In this document: one piece after another, positions 55,110-64,000 of the stretch
How positions within the stretch are numbered: the stretch's first letter is position 1
Layout of the letters: each line of letters begins with the position of its first letter
Assembly: GCF_037969875.1 (NCBI RefSeq)
Contig: NZ_CP150218.1
Span: 248,001 to 312,000 of the forward strand
Reading direction: 5' to 3'
DNA: 64,000 bases
DNA from: Paenibacillus sp. FSL R7-0337
Lineage (GTDB): Bacteria; Bacillota; Bacilli; Paenibacillales; Paenibacillaceae
Notes under the pieces: generated by a model
Databases searched by the model: none
Seen by the model: only the letters and a program-made list of their open reading frames with translations
Told to the model about the DNA's origin: nothing
Program-made: the position numbers and the translations under genes

Positions 55110-55874
55110 ATGGAAGACTGGACGCTCAGTATGGTTCTTATATTGGTGGTCTGCGGATTTCTGGCCGGATTCATTGATTCTGTAGTGGGCGGCGGCGGAC
55201 TGATCGCGATTCCGGCCTTGCTGTCTGTGGGCATTCCGCTTCACCTGCTGCTCGGCAGCAGCAAATTGGCAGGATCGATGTGTTCGCTGACCAGCACCGC
55301 CTCGTTTGTGCGTTCCGGCAAAATCAATTTCAAGCTGGTCCGCACCCTCATCCCGTTATCTGTCATGGGCGCGATGGCCGGAACGCTGACTGTCCGTCAG
55401 GTGCCTTCCGAGTTCCTGAAGCCGCTGGTGATCGTGATGCTGGTCATAATTACCCTCTATACCCTGTTCAAAAAATCCTGGGGAGATGTCTCCACCTTCC
55501 CGGCAAAAAGCGGCAGGCTGCGCCTGGCCGGAGGTATGGCAGCGCTGATTATCGGCTTTTATGACGGGTTCTTCGGCCCGGGAACGGGGTCGTTTTTGAT
55601 TTTCGCTTTTCTGATGATGGGGTTTGAATTTGTAACCGCCGCAGGCAACGCCAAAATCCTGAACTTCGCCAGCAATATCACCAGCCTGCTTACGTTCATT
55701 GCCCTGGGCTCTGTCAGCTACACCCATGGCCTGATTCTGGGAATTCCGATGGTGATCGGAGCCGTTATCGGCTCCCGGATGGCTATCCGCAAAGGGGCGG
55801 CGTATATTAAGCCGTTATTCATTACAGTCACTGTGATATTGATCGGCAAGCAAATATGGGATACGATGCATTAA
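55110..55874 (+). CDS. TauE/SafE family sulfite/organic-acid exporter
   Basis: A 254-residue membrane protein with about eight hydrophobic segments. It has the family repeats: FLAGFIDSVVGGGGLIAIPAL near the N-terminus and IIGFYDGFFGPGTGSFLIFAF in the middle, each with the conserved Gly-rich turn. It is predicted to move anions such as sulfite or sulfoacetate. The ATG at 55110 follows GGGGGATGG. The GNAT gene begins 24 bp downstream. Confidence 0.92.
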   Translation: MEDWTLSMVLILVVCGFLAGFIDSVVGGGGLIAIPALLSVGIPLHLLLGSSKLAGSMCSLTSTASFVRSGKINFKLVRTLIPLSVMGAMAGTLTVRQVPSEFLKPLVIVMLVIITLYTLFKKSWGDVSTFPAKSGRLRLAGGMAALIIGFYDGFFGPGTGSFLIFAFLMMGFEFVTAAGNAKILNFASNITSLLTFIALGSVSYTHGLILGIPMVIGAVIGSRMAIRKGAAYIKPLFITVTVILIGKQIWDTMH

Positions 55875-55897
55875 GCACAACTAATGGAGTGGATGAG

Positions 55898-56332
55898 ATG
55901 GAGATCAAGCTTATACATAAGGAAGAAGTCTGGAAGCTTAGGCATGAAGTGATGTGGCCCGAGCGGGAGCCGGACTATATTAAGCTCGCAGATGACGATC
56001 AAGGCAAGCATTACGGGTTGTATGTGGGAGATCGTCTGGTTTCGGTGTTATCCCTGTTCGTCAACGGTACAGAAGGACAGTTCCGCAAGTTCGCCACCCT
56101 TGAGCTGGAGCAGGGGCAGGGCTACGGCAGCAAGCTGCTGAACACGGTTCTTGCGGAAGCGGAACAGGCGGGGGTGCGGCGGATATTCTGTAATGCCAGA
56201 ACCTACAAGGCAGGCTTTTATAAGAAATTCGGCATGCAGAGAACGGATGAAGTGTTCAGCAAAGGCGGCAAGGATTATGTGGTCATGGAGAAGTTCTTCG
56301 GGCCTGCAACGGATACGAAAGGGGGAGCTTAA
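55898..56332 (+). CDS. GNAT acetyltransferase
   Basis: A 144-residue GNAT protein of the ElaA-like compact type: HEVMWPEREPDYIKLADDDQ, then FRKFATLELEQGQGYGSKLLNTVLAEA with the Q-G-Q-G-Y-G acetyl-CoA loop, and ARTYKAGFYKKFGMQRTD near the end. The ATG at 55898 is preceded by GGAGTGG (55884-55890); an in-frame ATG at 55856 lies in the preceding gene. It ends 4 bp before the AlaX-like gene, so the two are likely co-translated. Confidence 0.9.
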   Translation: MEIKLIHKEEVWKLRHEVMWPEREPDYIKLADDDQGKHYGLYVGDRLVSVLSLFVNGTEGQFRKFATLELEQGQGYGSKLLNTVLAEAEQAGVRRIFCNARTYKAGFYKKFGMQRTDEVFSKGGKDYVVMEKFFGPATDTKGGA

Positions 56333-56335
56333 GGG

Positions 56336-57508
56336 ATGACCAAGAAGCTATATTATGATTCGGCTTATATTCAAGAATGGAGTACCGTTATCACCTCTAC
56401 GCTGGAGCGTGAAGACGGGATCTATGTGACGCTTGCGGAGACGGCCTTCTACCCGCACGGCGGCGGACAGCCCTGCGATACGGGAACCATCGGCGGGATT
56501 GCTGTGCTGGATGTGGTGCTGGAGGATCAGGAGGTGCTGCATAAGGTAGCGCAGCTTCCCGGGCAGACTGATGTGGATTGCGCCATCGACTGGACACGGA
56601 GATTCGACCATATGCAGCAGCACAGCGGCCAGCATCTGTTGTCGGCGGTATTCCGCGAGCTGTATCAGGCACTGACGCTGAGCTTCCACCTGGGCAGCGA
56701 TTATGCCACGATTGATCTCGATCTGCAGGATCTGTCAGCGGCGCAGCTGGCGGAGGCAGAACAAGAGGTGAACCGTCAAATCTATCTGAACCGCGCAATT
56801 ACCAGCTACTTCGTGACCGCAGAGGAAATGGCCAAGCTGCCGCTGGTGAAGCTCCCTAAGGTAACAGAGGATATCCGGATTGTCGAGATTGAAGGAGTCG
56901 AGCATAACGCCTGCGGCGGCACCCATGTCGCTTCGACCGGGGCGATTGGGATGATTAAGCTGCTGCGGTCCGAGAAGCAGAAGGGCAATCTAAGGATTAC
57001 CTTCAAATGCGGAAGCCGGGCGCTTGCGGAATTCAACGACCATATGCAAATTATGAGTCAGCTGTCCGCCAGATTCAATACAGGCAAGGACGAAATTATG
57101 GACCGGCTCGGAAAGTGGGAGCAGGAGCAGAAGCTGCTGGCTGCGGAGCTTGCTGCCGTGAAGGAGCAGAATGACCGCTATCTGGCCCGGGATCTGTTAG
57201 CTTCTATGGAAGAGGGCAGCCGGGTGCTCACCCATATTTCGGACCATAGACCGCTTAAGGATCTGCAGAGTCTGGCTGCGAAGCTGACGGCGCTGACCGA
57301 CCTTCCGGTGCTGCTGCTGAGTGCGGTGGAGAATAAGGCGGTGCTCGCGCATAGCGGATCTGCGGATTTCTCGTGCGGCGCCTTCTTTAAGGCTTATCTG
57401 GGCGGATACCAGGGCAAGGGCGGGGGCAGCGACAAGCTGGCTCAGGCCGGATTCCCGTCATGGGAAGACGCACTGGCATTTTACAGTTTTGCCACAGGGC
57501 AATTCTGA
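56336..57508 (+). CDS. Free-standing alanyl-tRNA editing protein (AlaX-L type) with DHHA1 domain
   Basis: A 390-residue protein like the editing half of alanyl-tRNA synthetase without the catalytic core: zinc/active-site motif HSGQH (residues 96-100), then CGGTH (193-197), and a C-terminal DHHA1-like domain with GSADFSCGAFFKA and GYQGKGGGSDKLAQAG. It hydrolyses mischarged Ser-tRNA-Ala (or Gly-tRNA-Ala) in trans. The start overlaps the end of the GNAT region with GGGGGAG upstream. It is a full AlaX-L, not a broken alaS: the length and motifs are complete. A terminator follows. Confidence 0.93.
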   Translation: MTKKLYYDSAYIQEWSTVITSTLEREDGIYVTLAETAFYPHGGGQPCDTGTIGGIAVLDVVLEDQEVLHKVAQLPGQTDVDCAIDWTRRFDHMQQHSGQHLLSAVFRELYQALTLSFHLGSDYATIDLDLQDLSAAQLAEAEQEVNRQIYLNRAITSYFVTAEEMAKLPLVKLPKVTEDIRIVEIEGVEHNACGGTHVASTGAIGMIKLLRSEKQKGNLRITFKCGSRALAEFNDHMQIMSQLSARFNTGKDEIMDRLGKWEQEQKLLAAELAAVKEQNDRYLARDLLASMEEGSRVLTHISDHRPLKDLQSLAAKLTALTDLPVLLLSAVENKAVLAHSGSADFSCGAFFKAYLGGYQGKGGGSDKLAQAGFPSWEDALAFYSFATGQF

Positions 57509-57522
57509 GGTAGGGCAATTAA

Positions 57523-57557
57523 GGAGCTATGGAGCGTTTATTCCGTAGCTCTTTTTT
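57523..57557 (+). terminator. Terminator after the AlaX-like gene
   Basis: GGAGCTATGGA pairs with TTCCGTAGCTC, followed by TTTTTT. Confidence 0.85.
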
Positions 57558-57658
57558 GCTGTTTCCATAGGGTGCACAAGGATTGGACCGACTTAAGGAT
57601 TATTTAACAATTGCCGGCTTATAATCAGGACAGAGCTTGACGAAAGGAGAAAATTAAC

Positions 57659-60010
57659 GTGTTCCTGACTATTCTAAAAAAGGATTTGCGGCGCAAAAAG
57701 GTGATGAATACCGTTCTGTTGATCCTCATCATCCTCGCCTCCACACTAGCCGCAAGCAGCTCCAGCCTGATGTATTCCACCTCCAGCGCCCTGGGCAGCT
57801 TCATTGAAGCCAGCAAGGTGGCGGATCTTAATATCACGCTGGCCAATGACCCCGTCCATAACTCGGCAGTAGAGGACTGGGTGAAGCAGGAGAAGAAGGT
57901 GGAGACAGCTTATACAGAACGGCAGCTCAATCTCTTCCTGAATCAGGTTACGATGCCTGAAGGCCGTAAGAGCTTCGCGGGAAATGTAAGCTTCGTGTTA
58001 TCCGCCATTCCTGAACAGGTGAACCTGGTCTTCGGTGAGGACAATGAGCGATATTCGCTTCGCCCGGGGGAGATCGGTCTTCCGGCCAGCCTGATGCTGG
58101 GCAGCGGTATCTTGCCGGGAGAGCAGCTGAAGCTTAAGTTCGGTGAGATTACGAGAACGTTCACGGTGAACGGTTACTTCAAGGATGCGTTCATGGGGGC
58201 GGATCTGCTTGGACTGAAGCGCCTCATGCTGTCAGCAGAGGATTTCAAGGAAATAGAGAAGCTGGTGCCCGAAGATAAACGGATGAATCTATGGAGCTTC
58301 GTGGCGGCACCGGGTGTAGCATCTACGGAGATATCTTCTTCTTTTGCGAACAGTGATCTGCCCATCAGCTTCGAGGTGGATAAGGCGCTGGTTAAGATGA
58401 CTTATATGACGGACCGGATCATCTCAGCAATGATGTTTGCGATTAGCGTGTTCCTGATCTTCATTGCCTTTCTGACCCTGCGCTTCACCATTGTCTCCAC
58501 CCTGCAGGATGAATACAAGGAGATTGGCGTTATGAAGGCCATCGGGTTCAGGAACCGGGCGATCAAGCAGCTCTACCTGACAAAATATACAGGGCTGGCC
58601 TGTCTCGGCGGTGTCCTCGGACTCGGCATCAGTCTCCCCTTGACTGCGCTGATGTCCCGCAAAACCTCGCAGTATATGATTTTGCCCGGAGGCAGCATCA
58701 ATATAATGATCTCGGCGCTTAGCACAGTAGTCATGATCGCATTCATTCTGCTGTTCTGCTTACTCTGCATGCGTAAGATTAACAAGGCATCGGCCATCGA
58801 TGCCATCCGGCAAGGCCAGACCGGCGAACGCTTCAAGGCATCCCGCCGCATTCATTTACATACAAGCCGTTTCCTCCCGCCCCCGTTCTTCCTCGCGCTG
58901 AGCGATGTGCTGAACCGGCTCAAGAGCTATACGGCGCTCATCCTGACGCTGATCTTAAGCTCGGCGATCATCCTGATTCCGGTCAATCTGACCAATACCA
59001 TTGTGACACCTAAGTTCCTGGAATATTTCGGGACGATCGGTGCGGATTTTTATAGCCCAACCGTTGTGGCAGAGAAATCCGTAGAGCAGATCCAGCAGGA
59101 GAAGGCGGTACTGTCCAAGCGGCTGAAGGATCAGGGCTTCGAGGCCGCGCTTACAGCGAATTACACGGTAAGTACCAAATATATCTCCGATAACGGACAG
59201 GCCAACCGGCGGATCAACGGCCAGAAGAATGATCAGAACGGGTCTGTTGAGATTCTGGAGGGGACGGCCCCGCTGCTGAAGAATGAAATTGCGATTACGA
59301 CCATCATGTCCGGGAAATACGGGAAGCGGGTGGGCGACAATATTACTTTTGAAATCGGCGGGGTTAAGGGAACCTTCATGATCAGCGGACTGTTCCAAAG
59401 CATCTCCAATGAGGGGTATGCGGTCTGGATTGCCCGGGACTATGAGCTGAAGACGATATCCGCTTACCTGTTCTCCGGCGAACTCCATGCCCCAGAGCAA
59501 GCAAAGGCGGGGATGATGAAGGAAATTCAGGAGCAGTTCCCGGAACAAGGCATCAAAACCTCGCTCGAACTGCTGGGAGAGATCACCGGTGGCTTCATGG
59601 GCCAGCTTCACAGCATCAATAGACTGCTTACGGCTATCATCTGCATGATTACGTTCTTCATCACTAGCTTGTTCGTCAGACTGATGATTGCGAAGGAGGT
59701 CCATGGCATTGCTGTCATGAAAAGCATCGGCTTCACGAATGCCGCGATCCGGCGGTGGCAGGCACTGCGTATTCTGATCATTATGTCCGTCTCGCTGGTG
59801 CTGGGCGTAATCGCTGCGAATACCCTTGGCAGCCGCCTACTCGGTCTTATCTTCCGGATCTTCGGACTGACCAGCCTCCGGCTGAATATTATTCCGCTTC
59901 AGGTCTATCTGCTGTATCCGCTGCTGATCCTGGCCGTGGTTATGCTGGCAGTGTACACCAGCTGCGGCCAGATCAAGCGTGTGCAGATATGGAACATGAA
60001 TAAAGAATAG
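57659..60010 (+). CDS. ABC transporter permease with duplicated FtsX halves (8 TM)
   Basis: A 783-residue permease with two FtsX-type halves. Half one: TM near 15-37, an extracellular domain to 255, TMs near 256-282, 311-333 and 346-372 (KEIGVMKAIGF motif). Half two: TM near 423-445, an extracellular domain to 655, TMs near 655-680, 705-725 and 748-772 (GIAVMKSIGF motif). The repeat is internal, like LolC-type duplications. GTG start with GAAAGGAGAAA upstream. The ATPase gene follows at 35 bp. It is probably an antimicrobial peptide or lipid extractor and differs from the smaller permeases in this window. Confidence 0.9.
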   Translation: MFLTILKKDLRRKKVMNTVLLILIILASTLAASSSSLMYSTSSALGSFIEASKVADLNITLANDPVHNSAVEDWVKQEKKVETAYTERQLNLFLNQVTMPEGRKSFAGNVSFVLSAIPEQVNLVFGEDNERYSLRPGEIGLPASLMLGSGILPGEQLKLKFGEITRTFTVNGYFKDAFMGADLLGLKRLMLSAEDFKEIEKLVPEDKRMNLWSFVAAPGVASTEISSSFANSDLPISFEVDKALVKMTYMTDRIISAMMFAISVFLIFIAFLTLRFTIVSTLQDEYKEIGVMKAIGFRNRAIKQLYLTKYTGLACLGGVLGLGISLPLTALMSRKTSQYMILPGGSINIMISALSTVVMIAFILLFCLLCMRKINKASAIDAIRQGQTGERFKASRRIHLHTSRFLPPPFFLALSDVLNRLKSYTALILTLILSSAIILIPVNLTNTIVTPKFLEYFGTIGADFYSPTVVAEKSVEQIQQEKAVLSKRLKDQGFEAALTANYTVSTKYISDNGQANRRINGQKNDQNGSVEILEGTAPLLKNEIAITTIMSGKYGKRVGDNITFEIGGVKGTFMISGLFQSISNEGYAVWIARDYELKTISAYLFSGELHAPEQAKAGMMKEIQEQFPEQGIKTSLELLGEITGGFMGQLHSINRLLTAIICMITFFITSLFVRLMIAKEVHGIAVMKSIGFTNAAIRRWQALRILIIMSVSLVLGVIAANTLGSRLLGLIFRIFGLTSLRLNIIPLQVYLLYPLLILAVVMLAVYTSCGQIKRVQIWNMNKE

Positions 60011-60044
60011 GCTTATATTTTAAAAGAAAAAAAGGAGTGTCGAA

Positions 60045-60827
60045 ATGGCAGCAGTACTTGAAGTAACTAACCTATGCAAGACTTATATCGTCAATAAAGG
60101 TCAGAATAATGTTCTGCGGAATATAAATTTCACGCTTCATGCAGGAGAGTTCGTGTCTGTCATGGGGCCGTCCGGTTCGGGCAAGTCTACGCTGCTCTAT
60201 ATCGTCAGCGGGATGGACCGGCTTACTGCGGGTGAGGTGGTTTTTGACGGAGAGAGTCTCTCGCGGCTCTCGGAGAAGGGCATGGCTGAACTGCGGCTGC
60301 ACAAAATGGGCTTCATCTTCCAACAGATGCATATGCTGAGCAATCTCTCCGTTTATGATAATATTATTCTATCAGGCTATCAGTCGCTGAGCGGCAAGGG
60401 AAGCGGACAAGGACGCAGCCGCAGCGAGGTGAATCAATATGCCGATGAGCTGATGCGGAAGCTGAACATTATGGAGACGGCGGGCCATGACATTACAGAG
60501 GTGTCCGGCGGACAGCTGCAGCGGGCCTGCATCTGCCGGGCGCTCATCAACAAGCCGGCAATGCTGTTCGCCGATGAGCCGACAGGTGCGCTCAATTCCA
60601 AAGCTGCACAGGAAGTCATGTCCGAGCTCTGCCGGATCAACCGGGAAGGAACAACGCTGATGGTGGTTACACATGATGTGAAGGTAGCCGCGCAGAGTGA
60701 TAAGGTGCTGTATATGGTGGATGGCAATATTCAGGGCGAGCATGTGCTGGGCAAATATATGCCGGAACAAGGCCCGAGGGAACGCGAACGCAGCCTGACC
60801 GGCTGGCTGATGGAGATGGGCTGGTAG
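60045..60827 (+). CDS. ABC transporter ATP-binding protein
   Basis: A 260-residue ATPase: Walker A GPSGSGKST near residue 42, a signature of VSGGQLQRACIC instead of the strict LSGGQ, Walker B AMLFADEPTGALNS, and switch His in VTHDVKV. The C-terminal 30 residues extend beyond the minimal family length. AAAGGAGTG lies upstream of the ATG. It is the partner of the preceding 8-TM permease. Confidence 0.93.
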   Translation: MAAVLEVTNLCKTYIVNKGQNNVLRNINFTLHAGEFVSVMGPSGSGKSTLLYIVSGMDRLTAGEVVFDGESLSRLSEKGMAELRLHKMGFIFQQMHMLSNLSVYDNIILSGYQSLSGKGSGQGRSRSEVNQYADELMRKLNIMETAGHDITEVSGGQLQRACICRALINKPAMLFADEPTGALNSKAAQEVMSELCRINREGTTLMVVTHDVKVAAQSDKVLYMVDGNIQGEHVLGKYMPEQGPRERERSLTGWLMEMGW

Positions 60828-60856
60828 GAAGCTGCAAGCAGCAGGAGGAGAGAGGC

Positions 60857-61537
60857 GTGGCGGACATTCTGATCATTGAGGATAATGCGGAGCTGGCAGA
60901 GGTGATGAAGGATTTTTTGCAGGTGGAAGGATATTCTGTATGCAGTATGGCCTCTGCGGAAGAGGGCTTGGCTTACTTGGAGACGAGTGCAGTCAAGCTG
61001 CTGCTGCTCGATATTATGCTGCCGGGGCTGGACGGCTTCGCCGTATGCAGAATCGCCAGGGAGAAGTACAATTTGCCGATTCTGATCATGAGCGCACGCC
61101 ACGGGGATGAGAGCAAGATTATCGGACTTGAGCTGGGAGCAGACGACTACCTGGAGAAGCCCTTCTCGGCTCCGCTGCTGACGGCCAAGGTCAAGGCGCA
61201 TCTGCGGCGGAGCTATGAGATGAACGAGAACAAGCTGCTGCTGACCGATGGCGAACTTACAGTGAACCAGACTGCAAGATCAGTGTATAGAAGCGGCCAG
61301 CCGCTCGGGATGACGGCCAAAGAGTACGAGCTTCTGGTGCTGCTTATGAGCAACAAAGGCAAGGCGCTGCGCAAAGAGTGGTTGTTCCAGCAGGTGTGGG
61401 GAGCAGACAGCTTCAGTGAGCCGTCCACACTGACCGTACATATGAACAAGCTGCGGGACAAAATCGAGCAGAACCCCAAAGAGCCCAGACGCATCGTCAC
61501 CGTCTGGGGAGTGGGATATAAATATGAAGGCATTTAA
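60857..61537 (+). CDS. OmpR-family response regulator
   Basis: Receiver with acidic pair ED (residues 8-9), D52 in LLLLDIMLPGLDG and Lys in YLEKPF; then a winged-helix effector (about 130-220, ending RRIVTVWGVGYKYEG). GTG start with GGAGGAGAGAGG upstream. It overlaps the kinase gene by 14 bp. The clustered ABC genes are its most likely targets. Confidence 0.93.
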   Translation: MADILIIEDNAELAEVMKDFLQVEGYSVCSMASAEEGLAYLETSAVKLLLLDIMLPGLDGFAVCRIAREKYNLPILIMSARHGDESKIIGLELGADDYLEKPFSAPLLTAKVKAHLRRSYEMNENKLLLTDGELTVNQTARSVYRSGQPLGMTAKEYELLVLLMSNKGKALRKEWLFQQVWGADSFSEPSTLTVHMNKLRDKIEQNPKEPRRIVTVWGVGYKYEGI

Positions 61538-62816
61538 CAGGCTGATGCTCTGGACATTACTTCTCGGTCTGACGTTCATAGCGGCTCTGAATGGATATGT
61601 ATCCTACAGGGAGACAGGGGCAGGGACACCCGGGAAGGCTTATAGGATAGAGATAGGCCGGATCTATGACCAGGTGCAGCGTGGTATTCCTATGGAGGAA
61701 CTGCTGCCGGATGTGAACCGGTACACCTACGTGAACGGCTTAAGCTGGATCGGGAAGGAAGCGGGACCGGATGTGGTTCAGCGCTTTTTTGCCGGTATCG
61801 GGGTGGAGGACGCAAGTGAATTCATGGTCAAGCCCTTGTATGCGGACCAGCAAAGCACAGGATATCTAAGGTTCTCTTACCGGATGCCCGGGCCGGATGT
61901 ACATACGCTTCTGGTGTTGAATCTGTTCCTGCTGGCGGCGCTTGGCGCGGTTATGGTGCTGCTGTTCTACATCCGCAAGCAGATTCTGCGGCCGTTCCAT
62001 ACGCTGCAGGAGCTTCCCTACGAGTTATCCCGGGGACAGCTTAACATAGGCATGAAGGAGCACCGGAGCCGGTTCTTCGGCCGGTTCGTCTGGGGGCTGG
62101 ACCTGCTGCGGCAGACACTCGATGCCCAGAGAGAGACGAATCTCCGCCTGGAAAAAGACCGCCAGACGCTGGTCGCGTCCCTCTCGCATGAGCTCAAAAC
62201 CCCAGTTGCCACGATCAGGCTTTACGCCAGCGCCCTTGCGGATAGCCTCTATGACAGTGAAGTCAAGCGGCAATCGGCTGCCCGGATGATTGGTCAGCAA
62301 GCAGAGCAAATGGAGCAGCTGATCGGCGGGATCATCACTGCTTCCGTTTCTTCTTTGCAGAATATAGAGGTGGTTCCGGGAGAGTTCTATCTGAGCGGGC
62401 TGGTCGGCAAGGTCATCCGTAACCATAAGGAGCGGCTGGAGCTGCTGAAGGTGGAGCTTGAAGTAGGTGCTTATCAGGACAAGCTGCTGCTTGGGGACGA
62501 AGAACGGCTGCATGAGGTGCTCAATAATCTCATAGAGAATGCCATTAAGTATGGAGACGGCAAGTCTATCTCTATTACCTTCCGTGAGGAGGATTACCGC
62601 CAGCTGATTGAGATCGGGAATTCCGGAGAGCCGCTGCTCCTGAGCGAGCTGCCCCACATCTTCACCAGCTTCTGGCGCGGGTCCAATGCGGACGGCAAGC
62701 CGGGCAACGGCCTCGGACTCTTCATCTGCAAGCAGCTGCTGCAGAAGATGGGCGGCGATATTTACGCGGAGCCGATGGAGCGGGGAATGAGGTTTGTGCT
62801 GGTGCTGCGGTATTGA
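61524..62816 (+). CDS. Sensor histidine kinase
   Basis: The 430-residue kinase has a membrane segment at residues 7-27, an extracellular sensor of about 95 residues, a second segment near 130-150, HisKA with H222 in LSHELKTPVAT, and a HATPase domain: N box NNLIENAIKYGDG, and G2 GNGLGLFIC. It has a real extracellular sensor, so it is not an intramembrane BceS type. Translationally coupled to the response regulator (14-bp overlap). Confidence 0.93.
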   Translation: MKAFNRLMLWTLLLGLTFIAALNGYVSYRETGAGTPGKAYRIEIGRIYDQVQRGIPMEELLPDVNRYTYVNGLSWIGKEAGPDVVQRFFAGIGVEDASEFMVKPLYADQQSTGYLRFSYRMPGPDVHTLLVLNLFLLAALGAVMVLLFYIRKQILRPFHTLQELPYELSRGQLNIGMKEHRSRFFGRFVWGLDLLRQTLDAQRETNLRLEKDRQTLVASLSHELKTPVATIRLYASALADSLYDSEVKRQSAARMIGQQAEQMEQLIGGIITASVSSLQNIEVVPGEFYLSGLVGKVIRNHKERLELLKVELEVGAYQDKLLLGDEERLHEVLNNLIENAIKYGDGKSISITFREEDYRQLIEIGNSGEPLLLSELPHIFTSFWRGSNADGKPGNGLGLFICKQLLQKMGGDIYAEPMERGMRFVLVLRY

Positions 62817-62845
62817 GTTGAGATACATACATGGAGGGAAGCGTA

Positions 62846-63673
62846 ATGAATGAGCTGAATAAGCTTTTGGAGCTGCAACCTGAGAATTTTGCTGCAGTTC
62901 ATGATTTATATGCCGGTAAAAAGCATCACCTTCCTGCCTTATCCGTCCTGCTGGAGAATTATCCCGGGCGGGTATTTGCTGATCATACGGAAGCGCCGGC
63001 CCTGGCTGTGGTATGGGCTACGGGGAGATGGATGTATGCTGCCGGAGATATCAGTAGTGAGAATAACCGCCTGAAGCTAATGACCTTTTTGCAGACGGTA
63101 GTCGTACCTGATTGCCAGCAGAGGCAAGAGAACGGGTTCGAGATCTATACGGAAGATAGTGATTCATGGACGGAACTACTTACGCTTGAGATTGCCGGGC
63201 TGAGCGTAGACAGACATATGGAGTCGGTCTATGAATTCAATAGCGAACGATTTATTCAGCTGAGAAACAGGGGTGCTGCTATCCCCTTGGAGGGAGATCT
63301 ATCTGTCACCTATGAGGAATTTCCTGTTCTCGCCTTACCGGAGCATTATAGGTCTGCAAGAGAGGACAGATTCGTTGGGCTGACAGCCTCTGGTGCTGTA
63401 GTGAAGGTTAGGGATAAGGTAGTCTCCATCTGCAAAAATAACGGCTTCGGCGTGAATAACAGGTACTTCATTGATGTAGATACTTATGCAGAATCCGAGC
63501 GCGGGAAGGGCTATGCTACGCTCGCCGCTGCATCGTTAATTAGTTACTATCTCGATCAGGGAATGCTGCCCTTATGGGAAACAACGCATGAGAATACGGC
63601 TTCCCATAAGCTCGCGCTTAGGCTCGGCTTCGAGCCGGTGGAGAGTTATCCGGTGTTTGCTTTTGTCATATAA
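62846..63673 (+). CDS. GNAT-family acetyltransferase, GNAT_acetyltr_2-like
   Basis: A 275-residue protein with a C-terminal GNAT fold (about residues 160-275): FVGLTASGAVVKVRDKVVSI, the acetyl-CoA loop in TYAESERGKGYATLAAASLISYY (with E-R-G-K-G-Y) and ENTASHKLALRLGFEP. The N-terminal half is a less conserved companion domain. The ATG at 62846 is chosen since GGAGGG at 62833 lies 7 bp upstream; the ATG at 62831 is inside that RBS. The substrate is unknown. Confidence 0.85.
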   Translation: MNELNKLLELQPENFAAVHDLYAGKKHHLPALSVLLENYPGRVFADHTEAPALAVVWATGRWMYAAGDISSENNRLKLMTFLQTVVVPDCQQRQENGFEIYTEDSDSWTELLTLEIAGLSVDRHMESVYEFNSERFIQLRNRGAAIPLEGDLSVTYEEFPVLALPEHYRSAREDRFVGLTASGAVVKVRDKVVSICKNNGFGVNNRYFIDVDTYAESERGKGYATLAAASLISYYLDQGMLPLWETTHENTASHKLALRLGFEPVESYPVFAFVI

Positions 63674-63707
63674 GGCTAGTATCTTTTATCGTAGAGGAGC
63701 GGTATTA

Positions 63708-64000
63708 ATGAAGAGGTTAGCAATCCTTACAGTCGGTAAAACGCATAGCGGGAAGACTACCTTTGCCAGAGAATTAGAGCAGTGCTTGCCTGAGTCGGTT
63801 ATTATTGACCGGGATGACCTTGCGGAATTCATCAATACTCATTACGAAAGTCTCCTGCCCAAGCAGGGGGCGAATACGCTCAAGGACGCTCTTACCCGAA
63901 CGTTAGTGGATTATGCCGTTCATGAGTCGGAGCAGCACATCATCATGTGTAACAATAACTCCAATAGGGAAGGCCGGCTGCGAATGCTGGATTGGTTTCA
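63708..64000 (+). CDS. P-loop kinase-like ATP-binding protein (5' part only)
   Basis: An open frame from ATG 63708 (GAGGAG 8 bp upstream) runs off the right edge; 97 residues are visible. It has a Walker A GKTHSGKTT at residues 10-18 preceded by strand LAILTV, then VIIDRDDLAEF, as in polynucleotide- or zeta-toxin-like kinases. The rest is needed to name it. Confidence 0.75.
   Translation, partial: MKRLAILTVGKTHSGKTTFARELEQCLPESVIIDRDDLAEFINTHYESLLPKQGANTLKDALTRTLVDYAVHESEQHIIMCNNNSNREGRLRMLDWF

Noticed and set aside
56336..57508. Broken alanyl-tRNA synthetase
   Set aside because: The protein has the complete AlaX-L plan with both zinc motifs and a DHHA1-like end, a normal start and a terminator; there is no frameshift.
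1..64000. Prophage or integrative element explaining the accessory genes
   Set aside because: No integrase, structural phage gene, conjugation gene or flanking direct repeat was seen, and base composition is broadly even.

Overview
The window looks like a chromosomal segment of a Paenibacillus-type Firmicute. The support is strong AGGAGG-like ribosome binding sites, frequent TTG and GTG starts, two T-box leaders, candidate CcpA cre sites, OmpR/histidine-kinase pairs beside ABC transporters, and many sugar-catabolism genes. Base composition and codon use look even, apart from a few AT-richer genes (the 43656 kinase, the DUF4303 gene, the 26.6-26.9 kb gap). I see no integrase, transposase gene, phage module, rRNA or tRNA. 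Names of families come from motif recognition by eye; no search was run.

Layout. 0-4 kb: a YknXYZ/MacAB-like exporter (ATPase, permease, HlyD adaptor) after the 3' end of an unknown gene. 4-11 kb: a lipoprotein GH3 beta-N-acetylhexosaminidase, ferritin, a CDF metal exporter, an NrtR-like Nudix regulator, a bacteriohemerythrin, a HIT protein with an unexpected Rpn-type tail, and a metallophosphoesterase. 11-17 kb: MarR plus NmrA-like reductase, then a two-component system beside a two-gene ABC exporter. 17-20 kb: hexuronate catabolism (SDR fructuronate reductase-like, GntR regulator, uxaC) around a perfect 40-bp palindrome. 20.7-25.9 kb: AraC regulator divergent from three Gfo/Idh/MocA dehydrogenases and one TIM-barrel isomerase. 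26-31 kb: TetR, msrA, a secreted GH64 beta-1,3-glucanase, a propeller-like hypothetical and a HAD phosphatase.

31-33 kb: threonyl-tRNA synthetase under a T-box whose specifier reads ACC (Thr). 34.2-41 kb: a three-gene operon resembling the Wadjet/MksBEF (JetA-JetB-JetC) SMC-like system, with no JetD nuclease gene beside it; this is the most interesting system here. 41-51.5 kb: aldo/keto reductase, a double-TPM secreted protein, a 1049-residue double-kinase hybrid sensor, GNAT, DUF4303, a NAGPA-type phosphodiester glycosidase, and LysR plus a MetE-like methyltransferase. 51.8-57.5 kb: class I lysyl-tRNA synthetase under a T-box with a lysine specifier, YebC, Nudix, TauE/SafE, GNAT and a free-standing AlaX-type editing protein. 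57.6-64 kb: an 8-TM FtsX-type permease, ATPase, response regulator and kinase in one cluster, a GNAT, and the start of a P-loop kinase-like gene.

The intergenic spaces hold repeated, structured DNA that the genes do not explain: a 95-nt element with a hairpin in three copies, always just past a gene's 3' end (6111, 20304, 25936); two arrays of roughly 32-nt imperfect palindromes spaced every 49-52 nt (16846-17029 and 20538-20669); and a long inverted-repeat element at 14733-14870.
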